52,928 bases of DNA from Candidatus Aceula lacicola (lineage in GTDB: Bacteria; Omnitrophota; Gorgyraeia; Zapsychrales; Aceulaceae): assembly GCA_030765785.1 (NCBI GenBank), contig JAVCCC010000056.1, forward strand, positions 1 to 52,928. Direction: 5' to 3'. Positions within the stretch are counted from its first letter, which is position 1; each line of letters opens with the position of its first letter. Positions 1 through 9,326 of the stretch are shown here, one piece after another. Both the position numbers and the translations under genes were made by a program. The notes beneath the pieces are model-generated. The model ran no database searches. It was not told where the DNA came from and saw only the letters and a program-made list of their open reading frames with translations.

Positions 1-32
1 ATTAAAAATGATTTCAAAATATTTTTCCTTTC

Positions 33-800
33 CTAAGTTAAAGTCTCTTTAAGCCAAGACCTCACAAGATCAACAACCTTTTTTTTATTCTTATTTTCTC
101 GAAGCAAATATTCTGCATGCGGACCATCTTTAAACGTAACAATATCTTTTTTAGTATTTGCTTTCTTATAAAGGTTTCTTGAATGCTTTGGCCTAATAAG
201 CCAATCTTTTTCTCCATGAAGAAAAAGAATAGGACACTTTAAGCAGTCAACACAATCAATTGGCTTTTCTTTTTTTAACCAAAAAGGTCCAGGGCGAACA
301 CCTTTACCGACCTTTCCTTCCTCCGTTAAATTATATAAAATATCATTTTCAATGTCCATGTCCCAAACATGATATTCAATTTTATCAAAATCGCAAGGAC
401 TGCCCACGCAAACAAGAGTATCGATTAAGTCTGTTTTATTTGCAGCAATGATGCTCGTCGATCCTCCTAAAGAAAATCCAACAATCCCAATATTGTCATA
501 ATCCTTTTTAAGAATCTCAAGAACAGCTATAAGATCAACATGCTCTTTTGTTGTCCAATAAAAAAATCCGCCACTTTTCCCGTGCCCGCGAAAATCTAAC
601 AAAACAACATCATAGTCTTCAATTAATTCTTTTCCTAAACTTTGCAACAAAAATGACTGTTTACTATTAAAGAATCCATGAGCAATCACAATAACTTTCT
701 TATGATTTGCTTTATAATGATCATAAGAAATCTTAACTTGATCATGCGTCATAACACTCTTAGATTCTCGAATCTCTGCCCATCGTGAATTCTTAATCAT
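33..800 (-). CDS. alpha/beta hydrolase
   Basis: A 255-aa serine hydrolase of the alpha/beta fold, probably cytoplasmic because no signal peptide is seen. The nucleophile elbow GFSLGGS places Ser110. HGEKD supplies Asp199 and DGPHAEYLL supplies His228, giving a complete triad. An HG oxyanion motif sits at residues 41-42. Length and lid-like region (about 140-185) fit the lysophospholipase/acyl-esterase-like branch, but the substrate cannot be read from sequence. It lies 15 bp downstream of the Aas-like fusion gene on the same strand, so a role in lipid or acyl-chain turnover is a reasonable inference. The ATG start has no strong Shine-Dalgarno, which suggests coupling to the upstream gene. Confidence 0.85.
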   Translation of the reverse strand: MIKNSRWAEIRESKSVMTHDQVKISYDHYKANHKKVIVIAHGFFNSKQSFLLQSLGKELIEDYDVVLLDFRGHGKSGGFFYWTTKEHVDLIAVLEILKKDYDNIGIVGFSLGGSTSIIAANKTDLIDTLVCVGSPCDFDKIEYHVWDMDIENDILYNLTEEGKVGKGVRPGPFWLKKEKPIDCVDCLKCPILFLHGEKDWLIRPKHSRNLYKKANTKKDIVTFKDGPHAEYLLRENKNKKKVVDLVRSWLKETLT

Positions 801-815
801 TATAAAACTTTATCC

Positions 816-3800
816 CTATTCATTGTTAATATTTTGAAAAGCATTCTTGGCAATTTCTTTAATTTTTCCGAGATCGATTTTTCCAGATCCAAGAAGCGGG
901 ATAGATTCAACTTTATAAAAGTTTTCTTTTGATGGTACCCATAAATTTGGAAGATCACTTTGTTTTAATTTCTCAACAATAAAATCTGAATTAACATCGC
1001 TTAAACAAAGAACAACAAGCTTCTCCCCTTTTTTATCATCCGGCAATGACGTTACAACACATTTTTGTTCTGATATACCAAGAATTTGAACAATCGCTTC
1101 TTCAATTTTAATATGTGGAACCATCTCTCCTGCAATCTTACTAAATCGGCTTATACGATCTGTAATCACAATAAAACCATCTTCATCAACCATCGCAATA
1201 TCCCCTGTGACATACCAACCCTCTCGAAGCACCTCTCGCGTTAAATCGTCCCGATTTAAATACCCTTTCATAATATTAGGACCCTTTACAAGCAACAATC
1301 CGCTCTGCCCTTCCGAGACAGGATCAAAAGTTTCTTGATCGACAATTTTAACCGTAATACCCGGTAACGGCTGACCAATGCTCCCAAATTTATGCGCTTT
1401 TTGTCGTCCACCAGGGCCAGCATAATCAGGTAAATTCAAAGCCACAATAGGCGAAAGCTCTGTACACCCATACCCTTCCATCGGCTCAACATTAAACTTT
1501 TCTTTAAAAGCATCGGCAACCTGCGCCTTTAGCTTTTCTGCACCAACAACAACAATACGCAAACTTTCAAATTGTTTTGAATCACAGCGCTTAACATAAG
1601 CATTTAAAAATGTTGGCGTAGCTTTTAAAATTGTTGCCTTATGTTTTTCAACAAGCTTTCCAATCATTTTAGCGTCCAAAGGATTGTAGTGATAAACAGC
1701 TGGTGTGCCGCTAATTAGCGGCAACCAAAGCGTTGCTGTAAATCCAAACGAATGAAAAAATGGCAAAACTCCCATGAACACTTCATCGTTATTCATACGA
1801 AAAATTTGATAAAGCCCCTCGAGATTAGAAATAATATTAAAATGCGTTAACATGACGCCCTTAGGAGCGCCAGTCGACCCGCTGGTAAACATAATCGTGG
1901 CTAAGTCATCCAAACTTCTCTGGTGTGACTTTTTAAAAATGATCCGGTTGATCATAAAAATAGGAATAGAAAAGGACTGAAGGAATGCTTTAACTTTTTC
2001 AAAAATTGAAACATTTTTAATGATATCTTCAACAAAAACTAACTCTGATGGAATATCAATTTTTATCTTTTCAAGAAATGCACGCGATGTAACAACATAT
2101 TTAATGTCACATTGATTTAAGATATTCTCAATCGCTTCTTTCGAGGTTGTGTAATTTAAATTAACAGGAACTTTATTTAAGAAAGAAACGGCAATATTAG
2201 AAAGTACACCAGCAACCGAAGGTGGCAATAAAATGCCAACATTTTTATCTTTTCCTAATATCTTCTTAAGCTGATTTTCTAAAACAACAGATGAAACCAA
2301 AGTCATTGCATAATTTAAGCTTTTTCCAGATGAATCCGAAATACACTTTCTAAAAGGGTGACTTCGGGCTCCTCGATAAAATGCTTCTGATAAAGTTATC
2401 TTATCCTTTAGGCGGTATTGAAATGCGTCTGATCCTAGATCCATAACCTTTTGACGAACCTCGAAAGACGTTGAATTTGACGGCATTGACTTTCCGATTG
2501 AAATCGTAATTGGATATGGAATTAATTTCGGAATCTTAAAATAATACTTTCCTCCCTCAAAACTAAAAATACTACCCCATACGCGATCAATGTGAACAGG
2601 AATAATTGGCCGATCAACATCGCTCATAATTCTTTCTAAGCCTTTCTTGAACTTTAGTATATTTCCCGTTCTCGTTAATTGCCCTTCAGCAAAAACACAA
2701 ACCAGCTCTCCATCTCGAATTGCATTCTTTGCCAAATCAAGAGATTCTAAAGTTTGTTTTGGTCGATCACGATGAGAAACAGGAATTGTTTTTGCCAATC
2801 TTAACAGCGGTCCCCATACTTTTGAATAATAAATATCTCGATTGACCAAAAAACGAATCGGACGAGGAGTCGAACAAAGAACAAGTATCGCATCAACAAC
2901 AGAAACATGGTTTGAGACAAGCAGCGCGCCTCCTTGCTCTGGAATTTGGTTACGACCAATAATTTTCATTTTATAAATTGTATGCGTTAAAATAAAAACC
3001 AATAATCGCACCAAAGAATACGGCAACAACCGACAAACATAAATCGCACCAACGCTTGTCACAATCCCCGCCACAACAAAGATTTCTGCCGAATCAAGCT
3101 TTATAACATCTTGAAATACATACAGCATCACTGAAGCAAACAATCCAGTTAGACAAATTAAAATATTTGATGTTGCCAAAAACTGACCTTTACGATCAGG
3201 AGGACTATATTGCTGCAAAAATGCATTTAGCGGAACAATGTAAAATCCTGCACAAATTCCGAGACTAAACAAACAAATTGCAACATTAAAATATGAGTGA
3301 TACACAAAACCTAAAATAATAGAAAATACACTTAATCCAATAGCGCCCAAAGGAACAAAGCCCAGCTCTATTTTTTGATCAGACAATTTTCCAGCTAAAA
3401 AACTACCAACCGCGATTCCTAAGGCAAGAATAACTAAAAGCATGCTCAAAGGAAACTGCTCAACGCCCATAATTTTTCGCGCATACAAAAGAATATTAAG
3501 ATGAAATAGCCCTCCTAAAAATCCAAAATACATCAATCCCAAAATAGAACGAAAAATCCCTATATCCGGCTTAATAAGTTTAATATTGCTGACAAGTTCG
3601 CCTAGAAAATTCCATTGAAATTTTCGCTGTGCCCCAGAAGGCTCAACTTTAGTCACGAAGAAGCTCGTAAAAACACCTAAGGCAGCAATAGCAATAAAAA
3701 TATAAGACGATTGAAAAATCCTCGCATGATCAATGCGCGAAAGCAATCCTCCGCAAGCCTGCCCTAAAATAATGGCGCAAAATGTCCACATTTGCATTCT

Positions 3801-4226
3801 TCCATTACCATTAGAAATTTCATCAGACTGAAGAATCTCTGGTAAAATTCCATATTTCGATGGATCAAAAAGTGCGCTTTGAGTTCCCATTAAAAACAAA
3901 ACGCTAAAAATAAACCATATGTTTCCACTTATCAAAGCCAAAAGCCCTACAGCCATGACAAAAACTTCAAGAAATTTCATCCAAATAATGATCTTTCGTT
4001 TACTGAAATGATCAGCTAAATAACCAGCATAAGTCGAAAACAAGAAAAAAGGCAAAGCAAACAATATCCCTGCCAATGCCAAAAACATCGTGCTTCCCGA
4101 CTGCAATACAAACTTATCAACAGCAATAAAAGCAATAACCATTTTAAAAGCATTATCATTAAATGCACCTAAAAATTGTGTCGCCAAAAGTGATCGAAAA
4201 CCCAATGTCTGTATATTATTTTTCAT
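816..4226 (-). CDS. aas: Aas-like fusion: LplT-type MFS transporter + PlsC acyltransferase + acyl-ACP synthetase
   Basis: A 1136-aa three-part protein. Residues 1-400 are a 12-helix MFS lysophospholipid flippase of LplT type (QFLGAFNDNAFK near the N-terminus). Residues 420-600 are a PlsC/LPLAT acyltransferase with the H440-x4-D445 motif (NHVSVVD) and an EG block at 514-515. Residues 620-1130 are an AMP-binding acyl-CoA/ACP synthetase with TSGSTGAPKG at 781-790 and YGCTE and TGD motifs. Known families: LplT flips lysophosphatidylethanolamine inward and Aas re-acylates it; in E. coli these are two adjacent genes, whereas here all are one inner-membrane polypeptide. The gene heads a short run with the hydrolase downstream and follows the GH26-like gene by 9 bp. 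Fusions of this type are known in other bacteria. Confidence 0.93.
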   Translation of the reverse strand: MKNNIQTLGFRSLLATQFLGAFNDNAFKMVIAFIAVDKFVLQSGSTMFLALAGILFALPFFLFSTYAGYLADHFSKRKIIIWMKFLEVFVMAVGLLALISGNIWFIFSVLFLMGTQSALFDPSKYGILPEILQSDEISNGNGRMQMWTFCAIILGQACGGLLSRIDHARIFQSSYIFIAIAALGVFTSFFVTKVEPSGAQRKFQWNFLGELVSNIKLIKPDIGIFRSILGLMYFGFLGGLFHLNILLYARKIMGVEQFPLSMLLVILALGIAVGSFLAGKLSDQKIELGFVPLGAIGLSVFSIILGFVYHSYFNVAICLFSLGICAGFYIVPLNAFLQQYSPPDRKGQFLATSNILICLTGLFASVMLYVFQDVIKLDSAEIFVVAGIVTSVGAIYVCRLLPYSLVRLLVFILTHTIYKMKIIGRNQIPEQGGALLVSNHVSVVDAILVLCSTPRPIRFLVNRDIYYSKVWGPLLRLAKTIPVSHRDRPKQTLESLDLAKNAIRDGELVCVFAEGQLTRTGNILKFKKGLERIMSDVDRPIIPVHIDRVWGSIFSFEGGKYYFKIPKLIPYPITISIGKSMPSNSTSFEVRQKVMDLGSDAFQYRLKDKITLSEAFYRGARSHPFRKCISDSSGKSLNYAMTLVSSVVLENQLKKILGKDKNVGILLPPSVAGVLSNIAVSFLNKVPVNLNYTTSKEAIENILNQCDIKYVVTSRAFLEKIKIDIPSELVFVEDIIKNVSIFEKVKAFLQSFSIPIFMINRIIFKKSHQRSLDDLATIMFTSGSTGAPKGVMLTHFNIISNLEGLYQIFRMNNDEVFMGVLPFFHSFGFTATLWLPLISGTPAVYHYNPLDAKMIGKLVEKHKATILKATPTFLNAYVKRCDSKQFESLRIVVVGAEKLKAQVADAFKEKFNVEPMEGYGCTELSPIVALNLPDYAGPGGRQKAHKFGSIGQPLPGITVKIVDQETFDPVSEGQSGLLLVKGPNIMKGYLNRDDLTREVLREGWYVTGDIAMVDEDGFIVITDRISRFSKIAGEMVPHIKIEEAIVQILGISEQKCVVTSLPDDKKGEKLVVLCLSDVNSDFIVEKLKQSDLPNLWVPSKENFYKVESIPLLGSGKIDLGKIKEIAKNAFQNINNE

Positions 4227-4235
4227 AAAAATTTA

Positions 4236-5182
4236 TCATTTCTCCAAAACCTGAGATTTCCATCTATTTAAAATAATTTTATTATCTTCAATGCATCCGT
4301 TGCCCCATCCCTGCCCTTGAAACATAGGGATCTTTTCCCAGTCCCAATTAATGTAACAAATAATTTCGATATTATTCTTATTAGCAAAATCAAATAGGCG
4401 CTTATACCAAAATTTCCAAATTTTCTTTTCTTCCTTAACGTCTCCACCTCTTGGTGTTGCCTCTGCTATCATTATTGATTTTCCGTGTTTTTTTGCAACA
4501 TTAACAACTCTGACCATATTTGATTTGCCAAAAGCATCAAAGAATGAAATTCCAACCCAATCCACATAATTATCCCCTGGGTACCAGCGCTCAATATTTC
4601 CCTCTACAAAAGCTGCATAAGAATGCCAAACATAAAAAACATTAAGAACGTCAAGCCTCCTTAAGCGGCTTACAATATATCGATAAGCCTGAATATATGG
4701 CAATGGCGCATAATCATTTCCTGGATTATCAAATTCATAGCCAATGCGAAGATAAAATGTCGTCTCTGAATTCTTCTTAAACCAACTAGCAAGCTTAAAA
4801 ATATTTTCATCATATTTCCCATCTACAATATTATCTAGCGCCCCTACCATATATAAACCTATCTGAATCTGTGCGTCTGGATATCTATCAATAAGTGTCT
4901 GGGCGTATTGAACACCTGCCCCCTTATCTGAAAAAGAATCAAGCCCCTCAAGATCTTGAATAGACGTATACGTCATAAAACCATCTGGAATATGATCAAC
5001 ATCTTTAATGTAGGAATCAATCGAATCAACGTCTTGACCAATAAAAATGCGAGGAGATTTCTCAAGATTTTGAGCTAATGAAGAAGGTGGAAATAAAAAG
5101 ATGCTGAATAACGCAGTAAATACTATTTTTCTATATTTATAAAATAAAATAAAAAAGATGATAGGTGAAGATTTTTTTTCAT
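4236..5182 (-). CDS. secreted GH26-like glycoside hydrolase, frameshifted in a poly-A tract near the start
   Basis: The uninterrupted frame from the internal ATG at 4976 gives 246 aa of a GH26-like TIM barrel. Candidate acid/base is Glu81 in RIGYEFDNPGN and candidate nucleophile is Glu172 in MIAEATPRGG (numbering from that ATG). The same frame stays open upstream to 5190 and encodes barrel strand 1 (GQDVDSIDSY) and a signal peptide ending SSLAQ, but contains no ATG, GTG or TTG. An ATG at 5180-5182 lies one frame off and is followed by eight A (plus-strand T at 5172-5179). One extra A would join it to the open frame and give about 315 aa starting MKKKSSPIIFF. Either the assembly lost one base or the gene is disrupted or slippery. 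Substrate (mannan or a mixed-linkage glucan are typical of the family) is not determined. Confidence 0.75.
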
Positions 5183-5188
5183 AAAGAT

Positions 5189-5217
5189 ATTATAGGTAGA
5201 AACACAGTCTGCGCCAA
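5189..5217 (-). promoter_or_regulatory. sigma70-type promoter of the GH26-like gene, apparently leaderless
   Basis: On the minus strand TTGGCG (5212-5217) and a perfect TATAAT (5189-5194) are separated by 17 bp. The expected transcription start, about 7 nt past the -10, coincides with the ATG at 5180-5182, and no Shine-Dalgarno could fit. A leaderless transcript is therefore inferred. Confidence 0.6.
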
Positions 5218-5254
5218 TGACAAGAAATGAACAACCTTATATAAAACAAAACAT

Positions 5255-5479
5255 TTAATAATTAAAAAGATCTTTAAGTGCAAATTCTTTTTGGCAAGAT
5301 TTGTTGAGTGCGCTTAAAATTTTTCGCCTTGTCGGCGGCGTCAGCCATCGACCTTTGACTGCACGTGAAACCATCTTATGAGTAATCTTGCCTTCAGAAG
5401 CAACAACAAGGTCATGCGATTTAAGACTATGCTTTTCTAGAATTTCTTTTATAGGCTGTTCGCCAAGATTACGCTCCAT
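5255..5479 (-). CDS. small helix-turn-helix protein
   Basis: A 74-aa basic protein. The central part (about residues 33-60, with HKMVSRAVKGRWLTPPTRRK) resembles a lambda-Cro/XRE-type helix-turn-helix, and no other domain is present. It is probably a DNA-binding protein, but no target can be named. It lies 35 bp downstream of purN on the same strand. The chosen ATG has no clear Shine-Dalgarno; an overlapping ATG four bases upstream is in another frame. Function is unknown. Confidence 0.65.
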   Translation of the reverse strand: MERNLGEQPIKEILEKHSLKSHDLVVASEGKITHKMVSRAVKGRWLTPPTRRKILSALNKSCQKEFALKDLFNY

Positions 5480-5514
5480 ACATCGCCGAGATTTCGCTTG
5501 TAACCTTCAAATAC

Positions 5515-6093
5515 TTATTCATTAAGGTGTCCTTTAGCAAAACGTGAAATAACTTCAGGATAAAGTTTATGCTCAACTTTATGGATACGCGCTTCGAGGC
5601 TTTTTAAGGTTTCCTTGTTTCGAACTTGCACAGGCTCTTGCGCAATCACAGGCCCATGGTCAACTTTTTCATCAACAAAATGAACTGTGACACCAGTCGT
5701 TTTAACACCATATCGAAAAGCATCTCTGATAGCATGCGCACCTTTAAAAGAAGGTAAAAGCGCTGGATGAATATTAAGAATCTTGTTTTTATATGCTTTA
5801 ACAAAATACGGACTTAAGATGCGCATATACCCTGCCAAGACCACGAAATCAATACCAAAACTTTTAAGCTCTTTAACGATAGCCTTATCCATATCTTTTC
5901 GGCTCTTAAAAGATTTTGGATCAACAACGACAGTTGCAATCTTTTCTTTAATCGCACGCTTTAAAGCTAGCGCATTTCTATTATCCGAAACAACAACATT
6001 AAGGTTTGCCTTAATCTTCTTTTTCTTAATAGCATTCAAAATAGCTTGCAAATTAGAACCCTTACCGCTTGCTAAGACTGCAAAGTTTTTCAT
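5515..6093 (-). CDS. purN: phosphoribosylglycinamide formyltransferase
   Basis: The 192-aa protein has the standard length and motifs of PurN, which transfers the formyl group of 10-formyl-THF to GAR in de novo purine synthesis. LASGKGSNLQAIL near the N-terminus binds the phosphate of GAR. The catalytic residues are present as Asn107 and His109 in NIHPALLPSFKG and Asp145 in DEKVDHGPVIAQ. It is cytoplasmic. No other pur genes are adjacent; it sits 8 bp after the MFS transporter start region and ahead of the small HTH gene, so it may be cotranscribed with the transporter. Confidence 0.97.
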   Translation of the reverse strand: MKNFAVLASGKGSNLQAILNAIKKKKIKANLNVVVSDNRNALALKRAIKEKIATVVVDPKSFKSRKDMDKAIVKELKSFGIDFVVLAGYMRILSPYFVKAYKNKILNIHPALLPSFKGAHAIRDAFRYGVKTTGVTVHFVDEKVDHGPVIAQEPVQVRNKETLKSLEARIHKVEHKLYPEVISRFAKGHLNE

Positions 6094-6101
6094 ATCGAAA
6101 T

Positions 6102-7373
6102 CTACGCCCCCTTTATAATTTTATCTTCATTGCGATTGTAATATATCAAGCTAATAACTCCAACCAAAGAGAAAATAATACCAACTCCCATTAAAATCTT
6201 ATAATTTGCAACATTCATTTTATCAGACAACCAAGAGCTTATAAACATAGCCAATAAAAAACCTAAATGCATAACAAACTCAAGAGAACTAAACACTCGC
6301 CCTCTCATCTCATCTTTACTTAAATCATGAATAATTGTATTAGAAGCAATAAAAATTGGTCCAACAATAAGACCAAGCAAGAAAGCTAAAGCAGAGCCGA
6401 GAGACAATATAGGAATTTTCTGAACAGCCAAAGCAAATATCATCATCATCAATCCGCCAAGAATTAAGCACGTAAAAATTACCTTAAAACGTGAAAAGTT
6501 TTTCCCGTATCGTCCATACAAAACTGATCCACAAAAAAGTCCAGAACCCAAAATAACGGCTAAAAACCCAAGATCTTTGGTAATGCTTTGAAAAGCCTCT
6601 TGGACGAAAACAATAATCACTACATACACAGCTCCAGCAGCAGCCATTAAAACAAACATCATGTTAACGACAAAACGGATTTCTTTATGATTTATAAGAT
6701 AAACAAATCCTTCTTTAATATCAGCAAAAACCGATTTCTTAATTTTACTAATCATTTCTTTAGATGTGTCAATAATCTTTCTTCGATTAAGATGTATGTT
6801 CATCTTTGTATTAATCAAAAATACTAAAATACCTGAAACAAAGAATGTCACCGCATCCCAAAAGAAGCCCCCTCTTGCTCCTGCCTTTTCAACTAAGTAT
6901 CCACCGAATGCGCACCCTAAAACAAAGGCAATCATGCCCGTTATAGAAACAAGGGAATTTGCAGATAATAACGTTTTTTTAGCAACTAAATCAGGAACAA
7001 TAGACATTTTGGCTGGAACATAAAAACGACTAAGACAAAACACAAGAAACACAATTAAATAAATCGGAATCATTGAATCTTGAAAAATAAAAATAGTTGG
7101 AATAGTTAAAACAAGAAGCCCTCGGACAAAATCACAAACAAAAAGTATTGTACGCCTATCCCATCGATCAACATAGACACCAGCAATTGGACCAACAATA
7201 AAAACAGGAATAATTGTAAAAGATAACAGCTTGGCAAGCTCGAATGTTGATCCCGGCATACGCCCAGCAACAAGACCAATCAAAGCCATCTGATTAATTC
7301 GGTCTCCGAACTGAGATATAATTTGACCTAGCCAAAGAAGGAGGAAATTTTTATTTTTAAAATTATCGAGCAT
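6102..7373 (-). CDS. MFS transporter (MFS_3 / drug:H+ antiporter-3-like)
   Basis: A 423-aa integral membrane protein with about 12 predicted helices. The GDRINQMAL motif in the first helix and the YVDRWDRRTILF loop between helices 2 and 3 are typical of the MFS_3/EntS-like exporter branch. A proton-coupled efflux role is likely, but the substrate is unknown. The ATG at 7373 is preceded by an AT-rich leader with an extended -10 promoter (7404-7432). It is followed directly by purN, which has no obvious functional link. Confidence 0.85.
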   Translation of the reverse strand: MLDNFKNKNFLLLWLGQIISQFGDRINQMALIGLVAGRMPGSTFELAKLLSFTIIPVFIVGPIAGVYVDRWDRRTILFVCDFVRGLLVLTIPTIFIFQDSMIPIYLIVFLVFCLSRFYVPAKMSIVPDLVAKKTLLSANSLVSITGMIAFVLGCAFGGYLVEKAGARGGFFWDAVTFFVSGILVFLINTKMNIHLNRRKIIDTSKEMISKIKKSVFADIKEGFVYLINHKEIRFVVNMMFVLMAAAGAVYVVIIVFVQEAFQSITKDLGFLAVILGSGLFCGSVLYGRYGKNFSRFKVIFTCLILGGLMMMIFALAVQKIPILSLGSALAFLLGLIVGPIFIASNTIIHDLSKDEMRGRVFSSLEFVMHLGFLLAMFISSWLSDKMNVANYKILMGVGIIFSLVGVISLIYYNRNEDKIIKGA

Positions 7374-7403
7374 ATATTTATTCTTTTAATAAAACTAAAA
7401 GTT

Positions 7404-7432
7404 ATTATACCATCTACTTAAAGACAGATAAA
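7404..7432 (-). promoter_or_regulatory. extended -10 promoter upstream of the MFS transporter
   Basis: A perfect TATAAT (7404-7409 on the minus strand) is preceded by TGG, giving an extended -10. A poor -35 (TTTATC, 7427-7432) lies 17 bp upstream. The start would be about 25 nt before the ATG at 7373. Confidence 0.5.
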
Positions 7433-7454
7433 CCTTTGTCCCAAGCTTTTTAAT

Positions 7455-9188
7455 CTAAAAAAGAATCCCTTTTTCCCGGCATATTTGGGCCTTTTTTTCT
7501 TCTCCTATCATATAATACGCAAAACATAAATTCTGATGCGCATTCTCAAATTCAGGATTAAGCTTAAGCGTTTCTTTATACATTTCAATAGCCTTTAAAA
7601 ACTTTCTTTCTTTAGAATATACAACTCCCAAACTAAAATAAATAGCTGCATTCTTCGGATCCTCTAAGAGCATGCCTCTATATTTATTCTCAAGAGTCGC
7701 ATAAGCTTCTCGAATGTTGCCATCAAGAATATCTTTAAAATCCTGAGAATAAGCAACATTTTCATATTCTGACAATCCTTTCCAATATTGATCTTGATCG
7801 ATTAATGTCTTCCCAAGACTAATACGCGCACGTGCATCGCCTGGATCTACCTTAAGAACCTCTTTAAAATGATACTCAGCTTGTTTAAAATCCTTTTGTC
7901 GTGCCCAGTAAAGCCCCAAAATCGCATGTGCCCTCTGATGATGAGGTTGATAAAAAATAGCTTTCTCCTGCGAAGCAATCGGGCTTGTCGCATAAATATT
8001 TTCTTGTACTGTTAAAGCTCCTAAAACAATAAGCCAAGGAATAATAATAATCTTTAAAATTAATCCCGAGAACTTTTTATGTAAAAAAAGAATCAAGATA
8101 GCTAAAAGTGAGAATATTCCAACAGAGGGAACATACCAGAAATGATTTGGAAAGAAAATATAACCAGGCTGAAGACGAAGTGGAATAATCTGACAAACAG
8201 GAAAGAAAGTTATAAAAGTAAACGCGCTAAAAAATACGATTCTTTTATCAATATGTTTGCGAAGCTTTATAAACACAAACACACTAATAACGGTTGCTAA
8301 CAAAATTAATAAAAACTGAGGCACCAATAACGTTTGTTGAACAGAAAAAATTCGTTCAAAATACAAATCACAAGGGAAAATTAAAATACGTAAATAATCA
8401 AAGAATCCCACTATGAAAGCGGAGATCCCAAGAATCGTATCTTTTAAAGCAAAACTATGCGGTGTTGAAACAATCCCAAGATCTTTTCTAAGAAACAAAT
8501 AAAGAACGGAAATTAAAAAGAAACCCAGCACAGGTTTTATTTTTTTAAGAATATTTTCTTTATTCATCCGGTGAAATACATATTCATATACAAAAATAAT
8601 TGCCGGAAACATAAACGACGATTCTTTGCTTAAAAGAGCAAAACAAAAACATCCTAACGACATCAAATAACAAGACGCTTTCTTTTTTTCTCTAAATATC
8701 AAATACAATATAAAACTAGACCATTCAAAAAAAGCTGACAACAAGATAGATCGACCAGCAATATGAGAAACAGCCTCTGCATTAATCGGATGAATAACGA
8801 ATAAAATTCCAACTAAAAAACCTAAAAATTCGTTTCTTAACACTCGACTACACACCCTAAAAATAAGAAGAGAAATGCAAAGATGAAGAATTAAATTTGT
8901 TAGATTAAAAAAGAAAGAGTTAAGGCCAAAAAGCTGGCGCTCAATAGCAAAACTTAATGTCACAAATGGTCGATAATAACGATCGGCACCAAAAAAAGAA
9001 CTTTTAAAAATAGAAAAAATATTCTTGAAACTTTCAATCTGGGTATTATTTAAAATAGAAATTTCATCGTCTAATATCTTAAATGGAGCTGAAAGCATAA
9101 ACGAATAAAGGAAAAAACCAACGCTGAGAATGATGAGAATTTGAATAGATGTTTTAGAAAAGAAATTAGAATTTTTTTTAATTGTCAT
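7455..9188 (-). CDS. polytopic membrane protein with C-terminal TPRs (TMTC / PMT-like)
   Basis: 577 aa. Residues 15-390 hold about ten hydrophobic helices in a GT-C-like arrangement: an early acidic loop (LDDEI), a PFVTLSFA segment and HPINAEAVSHIAGR. These match the bacterial relatives of TMTC/DUF1736 proteins. Residues 415-575 are tetratricopeptide repeats (RAHAILGLYWARQKDF, IYFSLGVVYSKERKF, ENAHQNLCFAYYMIGE). Known eukaryotic TMTCs transfer mannose from a lipid carrier to protein hydroxyls. An O-glycosyltransferase role here is inference, since the bacterial members are uncharacterised. It lies alone between the MFS gene and tRNA-Thr. Confidence 0.75.
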   Translation of the reverse strand: MTIKKNSNFFSKTSIQILIILSVGFFLYSFMLSAPFKILDDEISILNNTQIESFKNIFSIFKSSFFGADRYYRPFVTLSFAIERQLFGLNSFFFNLTNLILHLCISLLIFRVCSRVLRNEFLGFLVGILFVIHPINAEAVSHIAGRSILLSAFFEWSSFILYLIFREKKKASCYLMSLGCFCFALLSKESSFMFPAIIFVYEYVFHRMNKENILKKIKPVLGFFLISVLYLFLRKDLGIVSTPHSFALKDTILGISAFIVGFFDYLRILIFPCDLYFERIFSVQQTLLVPQFLLILLATVISVFVFIKLRKHIDKRIVFFSAFTFITFFPVCQIIPLRLQPGYIFFPNHFWYVPSVGIFSLLAILILFLHKKFSGLILKIIIIPWLIVLGALTVQENIYATSPIASQEKAIFYQPHHQRAHAILGLYWARQKDFKQAEYHFKEVLKVDPGDARARISLGKTLIDQDQYWKGLSEYENVAYSQDFKDILDGNIREAYATLENKYRGMLLEDPKNAAIYFSLGVVYSKERKFLKAIEMYKETLKLNPEFENAHQNLCFAYYMIGEEKKAQICREKGILF

Positions 9189-9226
9189 TCTTATTTATTT
9201 TGAGCCACTAACTAAATAAAAAATAA

Positions 9227-9298
<72 letters not shown>

Positions 9299-9326
9299 AA
9301 GTTTGCCGTTCTTTCAGAAATCTTTC

